DNA of 64,000 nucleotides from Aminobacter aminovorans (GTDB taxonomy: Bacteria; Pseudomonadota; Alphaproteobacteria; Rhizobiales; Rhizobiaceae), in assembly GCF_900445235.1 (NCBI RefSeq), contig NZ_UFSM01000001.1, positions 4,789,501-4,853,500 of the forward strand, read 5' to 3'. The translations under genes were made by a program, and so were the position numbers. Numbering within the stretch: position 1 is the first letter of the stretch; every line of letters starts with the position of its first letter. The notes under the pieces are model-generated. The model was not told the DNA's origin and searched no databases. It worked only from the letters and a program-made list of their open reading frames with translations. Below, piece after piece: positions 8,197 to 17,347 of this stretch.

Positions 8197-9390
8197 ATGA
8201 GCTCCGAAAAGCAGCGTAACTGGAAACCCCAGACCACCCTCGTCCATGGCGGCAGCCTTCGCTCCGACTTCGGCGAGACCTCGGAATCGATCTTCCTGAC
8301 CCAGGGCTATGTCTATGAAAGCGCCGAAAGCGCCGAGGCCCGTTTCAAGGGCGAGACCCCCGGCTTCATCTATTCGCGCTACGCCAATCCGACCGTCGAC
8401 ATGTTCGAGAAGCGCATGTGCGCGCTCGAAGGCGCGGAGGACGCGCGCGCCACGGCTTCCGGCATGGCCGCCGTCACGGCCGCTATCCTGTGCGGCCTCA
8501 AGGCCGGTGACCACATCGTTGCGGCCCGCGCCTTGTTCGGCTCGTGCCGCTGGGTCGTCGAGACGCTGGCGCCCAAATATGGCATCGAGGCGACGCTGGT
8601 CGACGGCACGCTGATCGAGAATTGGGAAAAGGCAGTCCAGCCCAACACCAAGCTGTTCTTCCTGGAAAGCCCGACCAACCCGACGCTCGAGGTCGTCGAC
8701 ATTGCGGCGGTCGCGGCCCTTGCCAATTCGATCGGCGCGCGCCTCGTCGTCGATAACGTCTTTGCCACGCCGATGCAGCAGAAGCCGCTCGAACTCGGCG
8801 CTCACGTCGTCGTCTATTCCGCCACCAAGCACATTGACGGCCAGGGTCGGTGCCTCGGCGGCGTGATCCTGTCGGACAAGAAGTGGATCGACGAGAACTT
8901 GCACGACTACTTCCGCCACACCGGCCCGAGCCTGTCGCCGTTCAATGCCTGGACGCTGCTCAAGGGCCTCGAGACCCTGCCGCTGCGCGTGCGCCAGCAG
9001 ACCGAGACCGCCGGCAAGATCGCCGACTTCCTCGCCGATAGCCCCGAAGTGTCGCGCCTTATCTATCCGGGCCGTGCCGACCATCCGCAGGCCGACATTG
9101 TCAAGAAGCAGATGTCGGGCGGCTCGACGTTGATCTGCTTTGACGTCAAGGGTGGCAAGAAGGCGGCCTTCGCATTTGAGAACGCGCTCCGGATCGTGCT
9201 GATCTCGAACAATCTCGGCGACGCCAAGAGCCTGATCACCCATCCGGCAACGACCACGCACAAGAACCTCACCGACGAGGCCCGCGCCGAGCTTGGCATC
9301 GACGACGGCACGCTGCGTCTGTCGGTCGGCCTCGAAGACGCCGACGACCTGCTCAACGACATCGGCGACGCGCTGAAGGCGGCTCGCTAA
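8197..9390 (+). CDS. metZ: O-succinylhomoserine sulfhydrylase
   Basis: A 397-residue PLP enzyme of the cystathionine gamma-synthase family that converts O-succinylhomoserine and sulfide to homocysteine, the direct-sulfhydrylation route to methionine. The PLP-binding lysine is K211 in YSATKHIDGQGR. Other family motifs seen are YSRYANPT, ATASGMAA and ESPTNPTLE. ATG 8197 is chosen because the open frame upstream (to 8143) overlaps the terminator hairpin. Control by the SAM-II element fits a methionine-pathway role. O-acetylhomoserine specificity cannot be excluded from sequence, but the overall match is MetZ. Confidence 0.93.
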   Translation: MSSEKQRNWKPQTTLVHGGSLRSDFGETSESIFLTQGYVYESAESAEARFKGETPGFIYSRYANPTVDMFEKRMCALEGAEDARATASGMAAVTAAILCGLKAGDHIVAARALFGSCRWVVETLAPKYGIEATLVDGTLIENWEKAVQPNTKLFFLESPTNPTLEVVDIAAVAALANSIGARLVVDNVFATPMQQKPLELGAHVVVYSATKHIDGQGRCLGGVILSDKKWIDENLHDYFRHTGPSLSPFNAWTLLKGLETLPLRVRQQTETAGKIADFLADSPEVSRLIYPGRADHPQADIVKKQMSGGSTLICFDVKGGKKAAFAFENALRIVLISNNLGDAKSLITHPATTTHKNLTDEARAELGIDDGTLRLSVGLEDADDLLNDIGDALKAAR

Positions 9391-9402
9391 ACGCACCAAA
9401 GG

Positions 9403-9434
9403 CCGACGGCGCTCTGCAAGCCGGACGCCGTCGG
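9403..9434 (+). terminator. Possible metZ terminator hairpin
   Basis: Perfect 9-bp arms (9403-9411 and 9426-9434) with a 14-base loop start 13 bases after the metZ stop. The following sequence TCTCTGTT is only weakly T-rich, so termination is plausible but not certain. The rest of the 224-bp gap to apaG shows no gene. Confidence 0.45.
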
Positions 9435-9614
9435 TCTCTGTTAATCCGTCTTACGGCGGCTTCGTTCCGTATACGTCTGCGGGTGCCGCCGATGCGCCGG
9501 CGAAGTGAAATCGACCACACAGTCATCACAATCAGCGTGATTTTGTCTATGACCAGTTGACCCGCCGCCTCGTGCGGCGGACTCTGTAATCGTGCAGGCC
9601 AAGGAGCGCTGCAT

Positions 9615-10007
9615 ATGTATCGCGCAATCACCCGCAACATCGCGGTCGAGGTCGAGCCCTTCTACCTGGTGGACCAGTCCGAGCCGTCGGAAAACCGTTA
9701 CGTCTGGGGTTACCGCGTCACCATCGAGAACAACTCGGACGAATTCGTCCAGCTGTTGTCGCGCTACTGGCACATCACCGATGCAAGCGGCAAGGTCGAG
9801 GAAGTCCGGGGGCCGGGCGTCGTGGGCGACCAGCCCGAACTCAATCCGGGCGACAGCTATCAATATGCGTCCGGCTGCCCGCTATCGACGCCCTCAGGCA
9901 TCATGGTCGGGCGCTACACCATGCGCAACGAGGCGGGTGAGATGTTCGACATCGCCATTCCCGCCTTTTCGCTCGACCTGCCAGACGCCCGCCACCGGCT
10001 GAACTAG
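9615..10007 (+). CDS. apaG: ApaG-family protein
   Basis: A 130-residue single-domain beta-sandwich protein of the ApaG family, full length. It shows the family's [10 protein letters not shown] strand, the [11 protein letters not shown] segment, the GEQP-type [11 protein letters not shown] turn and the YTSGCPL-like region [12 protein letters not shown]. Enteric ApaG was linked to Co/Mg resistance; its biochemical role is not settled. It is monocistronic here and convergent with hslO, 81 bp apart. Confidence 0.92.
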   Translation: MYRAITRNIAVEVEPFYLVDQSEPSENRYVWGYRVTIENNSDEFVQLLSRYWHITDASGKVEEVRGPGVVGDQPELNPGDSYQYASGCPLSTPSGIMVGRYTMRNEAGEMFDIAIPAFSLDLPDARHRLN

Positions 10008-10045
10008 AGGCGAAAGGCTTCCGCGAAAAGTTTGCCCCCCAGGTC

Positions 10046-10072
10046 AGGATTGGCCAACGACCGGCCAGTCCT
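10046..10072. terminator. Hairpin between convergent apaG and hslO
   Basis: 10-bp arms (10046-10055 and 10063-10072, one G-U pair) with a 7-base loop lie in the 81-bp gap where apaG and hslO transcription meet. There is no strong T run on either side, so a bidirectional terminator role is inferred from position. Confidence 0.4.
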
Positions 10073-10088
10073 ATTCGAGCCTATGCGG

Positions 10089-11081
10089 CTATTGGGCCGG
10101 TACGAATTCGGCCGGGTCGAATTCGTAGGCCTTGGAGCAGAACTCGCAGGCGACCCGGATGACGCCGTCTTCGACGCTGTCGGTGATTTCCTCGGCCGTG
10201 AAGCCCTGCAGGATGCCCTTGATCTTCTGCCCCGAGCACGAGCATTCGTCGACGACTCGCACGCCCTCATAGACGACCGCGCCATGCTCGTGGAACAGGC
10301 GGTAGAGCAGCCTCTCGGTGCCGACTGTCGGGTCGATCAGTTCGGTCGGCTCGATGGTTCCGACAAGCGCCAGCAGCTCCTGCCAGGAATTGTCGTCGGG
10401 GTGGATCGCGATGTCGCGCTCGTCGCCGTCGCCGCCATGGATGTCGGCCACGCGCCGGCGTTCCGGCGAGTCGGGCAGGAACTGCGCGAGCAGGCCACCG
10501 GCGCGCCAATGCTCGCGCGGACCGCCTTCGGCCGGCAGCACCAGCTTCGCCACCGACAGCTTCACCTCGGTCGGGATCTGTTCCGACTGGCGGAAATAGG
10601 CGCGCGCCGCCTCTTCGAGCGTGATGCCGTTGAGTTCGACGATGCCCTGGTAGCGCGTGGTGTGCTCGCCCTGGTCGATGGTGAGGGCAAGGACGCCGCT
10701 GCCCAAAAGGTCTTCAGGCGAGGTCATGCCCGCCGCGATCGCCGCCTCGACGCGGTCGGCGTCGAAGCGTGCATAGGCGCGCAGCGAATGCGGTGTGGTG
10801 AAGTCGGCGACAAGCATGTCCACCGGCCCGTCGGTGCGGGTCTGGAAGATGAACTTGCCTTCGAATTTCAGCGAAGTGCCCAGCAGCACCGTGACCACGC
10901 AGGCCTCGGCCAGAAGCCTGGCCACCGGCTCCGGATAGTCGTGACGTCCGAGAATCTGGTCGAGCAGCGGACCGAGCTGGACGGTGCGCCCGCGCACGTC
11001 GAGCGGCTCGACCGCGAATGGAACAACATGGTCGTCGCCGGCGAATCCGAATTCGCCGAGCTTGCGTTCGGTCTCAGTCAC
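10089..11081 (-). CDS. hslO: Redox-regulated chaperone Hsp33
   Basis: A 330-residue cytosolic holdase chaperone of the Hsp33 family, activated by disulfide formation and zinc release under oxidative stress. The C-terminal redox switch is complete: C280-x-C282 and, 29 residues later, C312-x2-C315. The N-terminal substrate domain carries the family motifs around residues 55-130. It is the last gene of a minus-strand run after argD and argF, with 116 bp before it. That gap holds a GATCCCGC/GCGGGATC inverted repeat at 11163-11191 which may limit read-through from argF. Confidence 0.92.
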   Translation of the reverse strand: MTETERKLGEFGFAGDDHVVPFAVEPLDVRGRTVQLGPLLDQILGRHDYPEPVARLLAEACVVTVLLGTSLKFEGKFIFQTRTDGPVDMLVADFTTPHSLRAYARFDADRVEAAIAAGMTSPEDLLGSGVLALTIDQGEHTTRYQGIVELNGITLEEAARAYFRQSEQIPTEVKLSVAKLVLPAEGGPREHWRAGGLLAQFLPDSPERRRVADIHGGDGDERDIAIHPDDNSWQELLALVGTIEPTELIDPTVGTERLLYRLFHEHGAVVYEGVRVVDECSCSGQKIKGILQGFTAEEITDSVEDGVIRVACEFCSKAYEFDPAEFVPAQ

Positions 11082-11197
11082 TGGAACTTATCCCATCTAT
11101 AGAATTCCGCGCCCGGTCGGTCCGCCGACGGTCGCAGAACATGGCTTTGATGACAATTGAATGATCCCGCCCCAGATAGGGTCGCGGGATCACGCAT

Positions 11198-12115
11198 TCA
11201 AGCGCCCAGGCACCAGGCGAGCACGGCCTTCTGCGCGTGCAGGCGGTTTTCAGCCTCGTCGAAGACCACCGAGTTCGGCCCGTCGATGACCTCGTCGGTC
11301 ACTTCCTCGCCGCGATGCGCCGGCAGGCAGTGCATGAACAGGGCGTCGGACTTGGCGTGCTTCATCAGATCGGCATTGACCTGATAAGGCAGGAAGACGT
11401 TGTGGCCGCGGGCGCGATGTTCCTGGCCCATCGACACCCAGCAGTCGGTGACGATGGTGTCGACGTCACGAACAGCGTCTTCGGGCGAGCGGGTGATCAT
11501 GACCTTGCCGCCATTGGCGCGGGCCCAGTCGATGTACTTCTGCTCCGGCTCGCTGCCTTCCGGCACGGCGATGTTGACGTTGAAGCTGAAGCGGGCAGAG
11601 GCCTCGAGCAGCGAATGCAGCACGTTGTTGCCGTCGCCGGTCCAGGCAAAGGTCTTTCCGCGCACCGGTCCGCGATGCTCCTCGAACGTCAGGATATCGG
11701 CCATCAGCTGGCACGGATGGGTGTCATCGGTCAGGCCGTTGATGACGGGAATGGTCGCATTCTCGGTCAGCTCGAGCAGGCGATCATGTGCCGTGGTGCG
11801 GATCATGATCGCATCGACGTAGCGCGACAGCACCTTGGCGGTGTCGGCGATCGACTCCGAGCGGCCGAGCTGCATCTCGGTGCCGGTCAGCATGATGGTT
11901 TCGCCGCCGAGCTGGCGCATGCCGACGTCGAAAGAGATGCGCGTGCGCGTCGACGGCTTGTCGAAGATCATCGCCAGCACCTTGCCTTCCAGCGGCTTCG
12001 ATCGCTCGCCGGCTTTCAGGCGCGCCTTGCGCTTAGCTGCGTCGTCGAGAATCCCGCGAAGGTCGCTCCCGGAAAGTGCCGAGAGGTCGGTGAAATGGCG
12101 AATCCCGCTGGTCAT
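11198..12115 (-). CDS. argF: Ornithine carbamoyltransferase, anabolic
   Basis: A 305-residue cytosolic enzyme that joins carbamoyl phosphate and ornithine to citrulline in arginine synthesis. The carbamoyl-phosphate signature STRTR is at residues 55-59, and the ornithine-binding [10 protein letters not shown] sequence is near residue 265. The length matches the family. It starts 15 bp after the stop of argD, the preceding biosynthetic step but two, so the two genes are very likely one operon. Confidence 0.95.
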   Translation of the reverse strand: MTSGIRHFTDLSALSGSDLRGILDDAAKRKARLKAGERSKPLEGKVLAMIFDKPSTRTRISFDVGMRQLGGETIMLTGTEMQLGRSESIADTAKVLSRYVDAIMIRTTAHDRLLELTENATIPVINGLTDDTHPCQLMADILTFEEHRGPVRGKTFAWTGDGNNVLHSLLEASARFSFNVNIAVPEGSEPEQKYIDWARANGGKVMITRSPEDAVRDVDTIVTDCWVSMGQEHRARGHNVFLPYQVNADLMKHAKSDALFMHCLPAHRGEEVTDEVIDGPNSVVFDEAENRLHAQKAVLAWCLGA

Positions 12116-12130
12116 GTAACTTCCCTGGGT

Positions 12131-13324
12131 TCAGCCGCCGCTGGCGGCGGCCTTGGAGAGGCTGGCAGCTCCGGCGCGAACGCGCGCGAGTGCCTCTTGG
12201 ATGTCCGCGTCGCTGGTGGTCAGCGGCGGCAGCAGGCGGATCACATTATCACCAGCCGGCACCGCAAGCAGCTTTTGGTCGCGCAGCGCCATGTTCACCT
12301 TGGTGTTGGGCATGGTGCATTTGAGACCGAGCATCAGTCCTGAACCGCGGATGCCCTCGATCACGTCGGGAAATTCGTCGGCGACTGCAGCGAGGCCCTG
12401 CTTGATCAGCAGCGCCTTACGGCTGACCTCGTCGAGGAACCCTTCCTCCAGCACCACGTCGAGAACGGCATTGCCGACAGCCATGGCAAGCGGATTGCCG
12501 CCGAAGGTGGTGCCGTGAACGCCGGCGGTCATCGCACTTGCAGCCTCTTCGGTGGCAAGGCAGGCACCCATTGGAAAACCGCCGCCGATGCCCTTGGCGA
12601 TCGCCATCAGGTCGGGGTTGATGCCGGCCCATTCATGCGCAAACAGCTTGCCGGTCCGGCCGATGCCGCACTGGACCTCGTCGAAAATCAGCAGCAGGCC
12701 GTGTTTGTCGCAGAGCTGGCGCAGACGCTTCAGCGACTGGGTCGGGAACGGGCGGATGCCGCCCTCGCCCTGCACCGGCTCAAGCAGGATTGCCGCCGTC
12801 TCAGGGCCGATCAGCTTCTCCGCCGCATCGATGTCATCGAAGGCGACCTGGTCGAAGCCTTCGACCTTGGGACCGAAGCCTTCCAGGTACTTGGCCTGGC
12901 CGCCGGCGGCGATGGTCGCCAGCGTGCGGCCATGGAAAGCGCCCTCGAAGGTGATGACGCGATAGCGCTCGGGATGGCCGTTTACATACTGGTAGCGGCG
13001 CGCGGTCTTGATCGCGCACTCCAGCGCTTCCGCACCCGAATTGGTGAAGAAGACGCGGTCGGCGAAGGAGTTTTCGGCAAGGCGCTCGCCCAGCCGGCTC
13101 TGGCCGGGGATCTGGTACAGGTTCGAAACGTGCCAGAGCTTGGCGGCCTGCTCGGTCAGCGCTTCGACGAGATGCGGATGGCTGTGGCCCAACGAATTCA
13201 CCGCGATGCCACCAGCAAAATCGAGATATCGCTCGCCGGCTTCGGTGATCAGCCAGGACCCCTCACCTCGCTCGAAAGCCAAAGGTGCACGAGCAAAGGT
13301 CTCGAAAAGCGCCGATCCGCTCAT
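12131..13324 (-). CDS. argD: Acetylornithine aminotransferase
   Basis: A 397-residue class III PLP aminotransferase of arginine synthesis (N-acetylglutamate semialdehyde to N-acetylornithine). The conserved [12 protein letters not shown] segment, with the Asp that contacts the PLP ring nitrogen, is followed by [14 protein letters not shown], where the lysine forms the Schiff base. ATG 13324 gives the usual family start ([20 protein letters not shown]) with a GGAG upstream; an in-frame ATG lies at 13354. It is first in the argD-argF unit. A succinyldiaminopimelate aminotransferase side activity, common in this family, is possible. Confidence 0.92.
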   Translation of the reverse strand: MSGSALFETFARAPLAFERGEGSWLITEAGERYLDFAGGIAVNSLGHSHPHLVEALTEQAAKLWHVSNLYQIPGQSRLGERLAENSFADRVFFTNSGAEALECAIKTARRYQYVNGHPERYRVITFEGAFHGRTLATIAAGGQAKYLEGFGPKVEGFDQVAFDDIDAAEKLIGPETAAILLEPVQGEGGIRPFPTQSLKRLRQLCDKHGLLLIFDEVQCGIGRTGKLFAHEWAGINPDLMAIAKGIGGGFPMGACLATEEAASAMTAGVHGTTFGGNPLAMAVGNAVLDVVLEEGFLDEVSRKALLIKQGLAAVADEFPDVIEGIRGSGLMLGLKCTMPNTKVNMALRDQKLLAVPAGDNVIRLLPPLTTSDADIQEALARVRAGAASLSKAAASGG

Positions 13325-13502
13325 TATATGTGTCTCCGAACCCCGGAAAATCAAAAAGCCGCCTCAGAGCGGCGGCCTGCGGCTATATCAGGTTTTTCTG
13401 CCATGAAGTCAACGAAAACGTCACGTAAGCCGACGCGATCAAAGCCATCCGTTGCCATGTAGCCACGCTGCAATCGGCAAGTTGGGGAAAACCGCAAAAT
13501 CC

Positions 13503-13643
13503 GAATCGCAAAGCCTCCGCGACTCTTGTCACGGACTCGGCGCATCGGTAATTGTAATTGAGAAATAACTAGATTTCGTGCGGCGGACATATTCACCGAA
13601 TAGATGTGGTGTCCACCCGGCTCGCCGGGACGGAAAAGGATTC
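13503..13643. promoter_or_regulatory. Cluster of four GANTC (CcrM) sites before gcrA
   Basis: In the 353-bp gap between argD and gcrA (13325-13677), four GANTC sites stand at 13503, 13521, 13534 and 13639. By chance one per roughly 256 bp is expected. GANTC is methylated by CcrM in alphaproteobacteria, and cell-cycle regulator promoters respond to its methylation state. The rest of the gap holds no gene I can support; promoter elements for divergent argD and gcrA must lie here. Confidence 0.6.
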
Positions 13644-13677
13644 CGAATTCTGCGCGTTAAATCAGGAGCACTGTCTC

Positions 13678-14196
13678 ATGAATTGGACTGACGAGCGGGT
13701 CGAACTTCTCAGGAAATTGTGGTCGGAAGGTCTGAGCGCGAGCCAGATCGCAGCACAATTGGGCGGTGTCAGCCGCAATGCCGTCATCGGCAAGGTTCAC
13801 CGCCTGAAGCTGTCGAGCCGCGGCCGGGCAACGGCTGCTCCGGCACGCCAGAAGAAGACGACGCAGGCAACGACCCCGACCAAGTCGGTGCAGCGCACCG
13901 TCACCGCGACGCGCACCGTGACCGCCAGCATCGGCGCAACCGCGCTGCAGGCGCAGTTCGAGGTCGAGCCGGTCGCCCGCCAGTACATTCGCCCGGTCGA
14001 GAATGTCGTTGTGCCGATCTCACGCCGCCTGCAACTGGTTCAGCTCAGCGAGCGCACCTGCAAGTGGCCGAACGGCGATCCGCTCAGTGAAGACTTCAGC
14101 TTCTGCGGCAACGAAGCCGGTGAGAGCGGTCCTTATTGCGGCTACCACTCGAAGATCGCCTTCCAGCCGGCTTCTGAGCGCCGCCGCTCACGCTGA
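13678..14196 (+). CDS. gcrA: Cell cycle regulator GcrA
   Basis: A 172-residue GcrA-family protein. In Caulobacter, GcrA binds sigma70-RNA polymerase and activates genes at CcrM-methylated GANTC sites. The N-terminal DNA-binding domain starts MNWTDERVELLRKLW, with ASQIAAQLGGVSRNAVIGKVHRL as the helix-turn-helix (21-43). An alanine/threonine-rich linker leads to the C-terminal domain containing CKWPNGDP and the Cys-rich FCGNE...PYCGYH segment. ATG 13678 is the family start; the frame opens earlier at 13606 without homology. The gene is monocistronic with its own terminator, and the GANTC cluster upstream suggests cell-cycle-dependent expression. Confidence 0.95.
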   Translation: MNWTDERVELLRKLWSEGLSASQIAAQLGGVSRNAVIGKVHRLKLSSRGRATAAPARQKKTTQATTPTKSVQRTVTATRTVTASIGATALQAQFEVEPVARQYIRPVENVVVPISRRLQLVQLSERTCKWPNGDPLSEDFSFCGNEAGESGPYCGYHSKIAFQPASERRRSR

Positions 14197-14218
14197 GCGA
14201 ATAGCGATAGTACGATTT

Positions 14219-14257
14219 GAAAGGGCCTCGGATCGCCAAGCGTTCCGGGGCCCTTTC
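14219..14257 (+). terminator. gcrA terminator
   Basis: 14-base arms (14219-14232 and 14244-14257, one G-U pair) with an 11-base loop lie 22 bp after the gcrA stop; CTTATT follows. The stem is strong and the T tract short. Its other side faces the convergent corA, so it may serve both strands. Confidence 0.65.
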
Positions 14258-14290
14258 CTTATTGCCACCCGCTATTGCCTACTCGCTCTT

Positions 14291-15304
14291 TCACAGCCAG
14301 CCATTCTTCCTGAAGCGCCAGTACAGGATCGAGCAGATCGTAACTATTGCGACCAGCACGGTGGGATAGCCGTATTCGAAATGCAGCTCCGGCATGTCGG
14401 AGAAATTCATCCCGTAGATGCCGGCAAGGGCTGTCGGCACCGCCAGGATGGCAGCCCAGGAGGCCAGCTTCTTGGCGATTGCCGTTTCCTGGCTCTGGCC
14501 GACCAAGAGGCTGGCCTCGAAGGCGAAGGCCAGCACCTCACGCAGATTATCGACTTTTTCCAGCACCGTGCGGATGTGGTCGGTGACGTCGCGAAACAGC
14601 GGATGCATCGCCGGGCGCAATTGCGGCAAGTCGGCGCTGGTCAGTCGGCGACAGACCTCGACCAGGGGGCCAGCGGCATTGCGCAAGCGCAACAGATCGC
14701 GGCGCAGCATGTAGAGCCGCTCGATGTCCTTTGACATCATCGGCCTTGCCAGCACGCCATCCTCAATGAGGTCGACCTCTTCCTCAATCTGCTCGAGCAC
14801 CGGCATGTAGTTGTCGACTATGAAGTCGAGGATCGCATAGAGGATGAAGTCCTCGCCCTTGGCCAGCGCGCTCGGACAGCTTTCCCAATGCTGGCGGACT
14901 GCGGCATAGGATGTCGACACGCCGTGACGGACGCTGACGATGTAGCCCTTGCCGACGAACATATGCGTCTCGCCGAAATTCACCCTGCCCTGCACCAGTT
15001 GCGCGGTGCGCGCGACGATGAACAAGGCATCGCCATATTGCTCGATCTTGGGGCGCTGGTGCGGATGCTCGGCATCCTCGATGGCGAGGTCATGCAGGTT
15101 GAACTGGCGCTGTACCCTGAGCAGCAGGTCGCGGTCCGGCTCCAGCAGGCCGATCCAGACGACGTGGCCTTCCTTGGCCGCCCAGAGGCCGGCTTCTTCG
15201 ATGGGGATGTCGGCAATACGGCGCCCGCCGAAATAGACGCTGGACGCGACGACGCCGCCTTCCAGCTCGGGGTCCTTATCGAACTTCCTGGCAAGTTCGG
15301 TCAT
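14291..15304 (-). CDS. corA: CorA-family magnesium/cobalt channel
   Basis: A 337-residue inner-membrane divalent-cation channel. The long N-terminal part is the cytoplasmic alpha/beta domain with the stalk helix. The end holds two membrane helices with the selectivity-filter GMN in IYGMNFSDMPE between them, and the basic C-terminal tail WRFRKNGWL. Length and topology fit CorA, which acts as a homopentamer. It follows phoU on the same strand after a 91-bp gap, so cotranscription is possible but not shown. Confidence 0.93.
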   Translation of the reverse strand: MTELARKFDKDPELEGGVVASSVYFGGRRIADIPIEEAGLWAAKEGHVVWIGLLEPDRDLLLRVQRQFNLHDLAIEDAEHPHQRPKIEQYGDALFIVARTAQLVQGRVNFGETHMFVGKGYIVSVRHGVSTSYAAVRQHWESCPSALAKGEDFILYAILDFIVDNYMPVLEQIEEEVDLIEDGVLARPMMSKDIERLYMLRRDLLRLRNAAGPLVEVCRRLTSADLPQLRPAMHPLFRDVTDHIRTVLEKVDNLREVLAFAFEASLLVGQSQETAIAKKLASWAAILAVPTALAGIYGMNFSDMPELHFEYGYPTVLVAIVTICSILYWRFRKNGWL

Positions 15305-15395
15305 GCTGCACCCCTGCGAGGCATCCGCCTCGCCGATCGGACAATCATTCTAAACCTTCACCACGCAGCGCAGAAGAGCCTGCGTCCATCGTGGC

Positions 15396-16121
15396 TCAGC
15401 CGGGCTTTCCTTCGCCTTCCAGTGTTACGTGATGGCTCTTGTCTTCCTTGGGACGCTCGGGCGGCATCTGATCGCCGGTGACGATGTAATAGATCGTCTC
15501 GGCAATGTTGGTGGCGTGGTCGCCAATGCGCTCGATGTTCTTGGCCACGAACAACAGATGCGTGCACGGCGTGATGTTGCGCGGATCTTCCATCATGTAG
15601 GTCAAAAGTTCGCGGAACAGCGAGGTGTACATGGCGTCGATCTGCTCGTCGCGGTCGCGCACGAAACCGATCCGTTCGACCGAACGCGAGGCGTAGACGT
15701 CGAGCACTTCCTTGAGCTGCGTCAGCGCGAGTTCCGCCAACGCCTCCAGCCCGCGGAACAGGCTGTTGGGCTGCCGGCCCTCGGCCACGGCCAGCACACG
15801 CTTGGCGATGTTCTTGCCAAGGTCGCCGACGCGTTCGAGATCGGCCGAAATGCGGATCGCGCCGACGATCTCGCGCAGGTCGGTCGCCATCGGCTGGCGC
15901 CTAGCGATGATCAGGATCGCCTTGTCGTCGATCTCGCGCTGGGCCTCGTCGAGTACGATGTCGTCCTGGATCACCCTCTGGCCAAGTGCCGGGTCGGCAT
16001 TGACCAGGGCAGCGATCGCCTGATCGACCATACGCTCGGCCTGGCCGCCCATTGCGGCGATCTTCCTCGCCAGGAATTTCAGCTCGTCGTCGTAGGCACT
16101 GACTATGTGTTGTGACTGCAT
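15396..16121 (-). CDS. phoU: Phosphate signalling protein PhoU
   Basis: A 241-residue all-helical cytosolic protein made of two PhoU three-helix repeats (about 15-105 and 120-215). The metal-binding signatures are ISADLERVGDLGKNIAK in the first repeat and KNIERIGDHATNIAE in the second. PhoU restrains PhoR kinase activity and phosphate uptake by the Pst transporter. Unlike the usual arrangement, no pst or phoB gene is adjacent; corA lies downstream and phoR about 1.2 kb upstream. Confidence 0.93.
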   Translation of the reverse strand: MQSQHIVSAYDDELKFLARKIAAMGGQAERMVDQAIAALVNADPALGQRVIQDDIVLDEAQREIDDKAILIIARRQPMATDLREIVGAIRISADLERVGDLGKNIAKRVLAVAEGRQPNSLFRGLEALAELALTQLKEVLDVYASRSVERIGFVRDRDEQIDAMYTSLFRELLTYMMEDPRNITPCTHLLFVAKNIERIGDHATNIAETIYYIVTGDQMPPERPKEDKSHHVTLEGEGKPG

Positions 16122-16291
16122 GGCCGAATTTTCTTTCGTCGCTTCCCGTCGGGGAATCGTGATCCTGAATCTAGCGCTTTACGCTAGCCGCATGACGGAA
16201 AAAAGAAACCGAAGAAGGATTTGGCCGTCATATCGCCAAACGCCGAATTATCCCGGGCGCCATCATACTATTTGCCGGCTTTCAGTGCGGA

Positions 16292-16942
16292 TCAATGGCT
16301 GCGGCGGGCGATCAGAAAGCTGTAGAAACTGCCCACGGTGAGCGGCACCAGGAACGCTGCCAGCAATGCGACGATCAGCCATGCCGGGTGCTGCACCAGC
16401 GAGGCGCAAACCACCAGCAAGATGCCGCCGGCAACGAACAGCATGCCGGTCAGCCGCTGCGTCGCGCGCCAAAGGGCGGGATCGTTCATGATCCACGGCA
16501 GGCGCACGCCGGCGATGGCATTGGGCTGGGTCTTGGGCATGACATTACCCAGCAGCAGCAGCATGACACCGAGGGATAGCGTGATAACCCGGACCATCTG
16601 GTCGGGATAGCCGAGGCCGATCAGCACGATCGAACTCTGGATCGCCAGCATCAGCCCCGTAATGACAGGTATGACAGTGCCAAATGCATGTTTGCTCGAC
16701 GCCATTTGCTCCGGTCCGGCGCGGTTGCCGATGAAGGCAAGCAACGCCGACAGCACGATAACCGCAACCGGCGCCAGCAGCAGGGCGGTGTTGCGCGGCC
16801 AGAATGAATCGGCCTCGCCGCTCGGCCCCCAATGGATCGGCAACATCGAGCCCGCCGGCACCAGCAGGTAACCGGCAAGCGTGACGGCAGCGAGGGCTGC
16901 CGCAAGCGCCAGATTGATGCGCGAAAACAGGGCCTGTTTCAT
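16292..16942 (-). CDS. SdpI-family membrane protein
   Basis: A 216-residue membrane protein with about six hydrophobic helices. The N-terminal half has the DUF1648 signature (LPIHWGPSGEADSFWPR at about 34-50), and the second half matches the SdpI domain with a GNVMPKTQPNAIAGVRLPW motif. Bacillus SdpI gives immunity to the SdpC toxin and sequesters the repressor SdpR. It overlaps the SdpR-like gene by 4 bp, which implies translational coupling. No SdpC-like toxin gene is seen nearby, so here the pair may serve envelope stress rather than cannibalism immunity. Confidence 0.88.
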   Translation of the reverse strand: MKQALFSRINLALAAALAAVTLAGYLLVPAGSMLPIHWGPSGEADSFWPRNTALLLAPVAVIVLSALLAFIGNRAGPEQMASSKHAFGTVIPVITGLMLAIQSSIVLIGLGYPDQMVRVITLSLGVMLLLLGNVMPKTQPNAIAGVRLPWIMNDPALWRATQRLTGMLFVAGGILLVVCASLVQHPAWLIVALLAAFLVPLTVGSFYSFLIARRSH

Positions 16943-17208
16943 GTTCCCGGGTCCTTCAGACTGAGAAGCCCGGCCAGGGCCTCCTCGAGGATCGATGTGT
17001 TGAGGTGGTAGATCAGGCTCGTACCGCGCCGTTCGGAGACGACAAGCTCGGCCTCCTTGAGCTTGTTGAAATGCACCGACAGCGTCGGCTTGGTCAGGTC
17101 GAAATGACCGGCAAGCTCTCCCGCACTCAGCGGTCCGTTCTTGAGCAGCGCCAGGATCCGGCGCCGGACTGGATGTGAAAGCGCCTCAAAGACCGCATTG
17201 ATGCCCAT
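16939..17208 (-). CDS. SdpR-like ArsR-family autorepressor
   Basis: An 89-residue winged-helix repressor. Its sequence has the ArsR/SdpR pattern LSHPVRRRILALLKNGPLSAGELA, followed by a recognition helix in KPTLSVHFNKLKEA and a wing. No metal-binding cysteines are present, in line with SdpR, whose partner SdpI removes it at the membrane. It is first in a two-gene operon with the SdpI homologue and probably represses its own promoter in the 139-bp gap before phoR. Confidence 0.88.
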   Translation of the reverse strand: MGINAVFEALSHPVRRRILALLKNGPLSAGELAGHFDLTKPTLSVHFNKLKEAELVVSERRGTSLIYHLNTSILEEALAGLLSLKDPGT

Positions 17209-17347
17209 CTGGCTGCCGCTGATTGTGTCTGCGACTTTATTTAGAAATTCTTCTAATTAGAGTCAATGCGAATTATTGAGGCGCATTGCGGCAAGCCCCC
17301 GCTCAGGCGGTTCGATGCGGCCCGCACTAGGCGAGCATGCCGGCCGT

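Noticed and set aside
16292..17208. Toxin-antitoxin system
   Set aside because: The SdpI/SdpR families explain both genes, and no toxin-like product is encoded with them.
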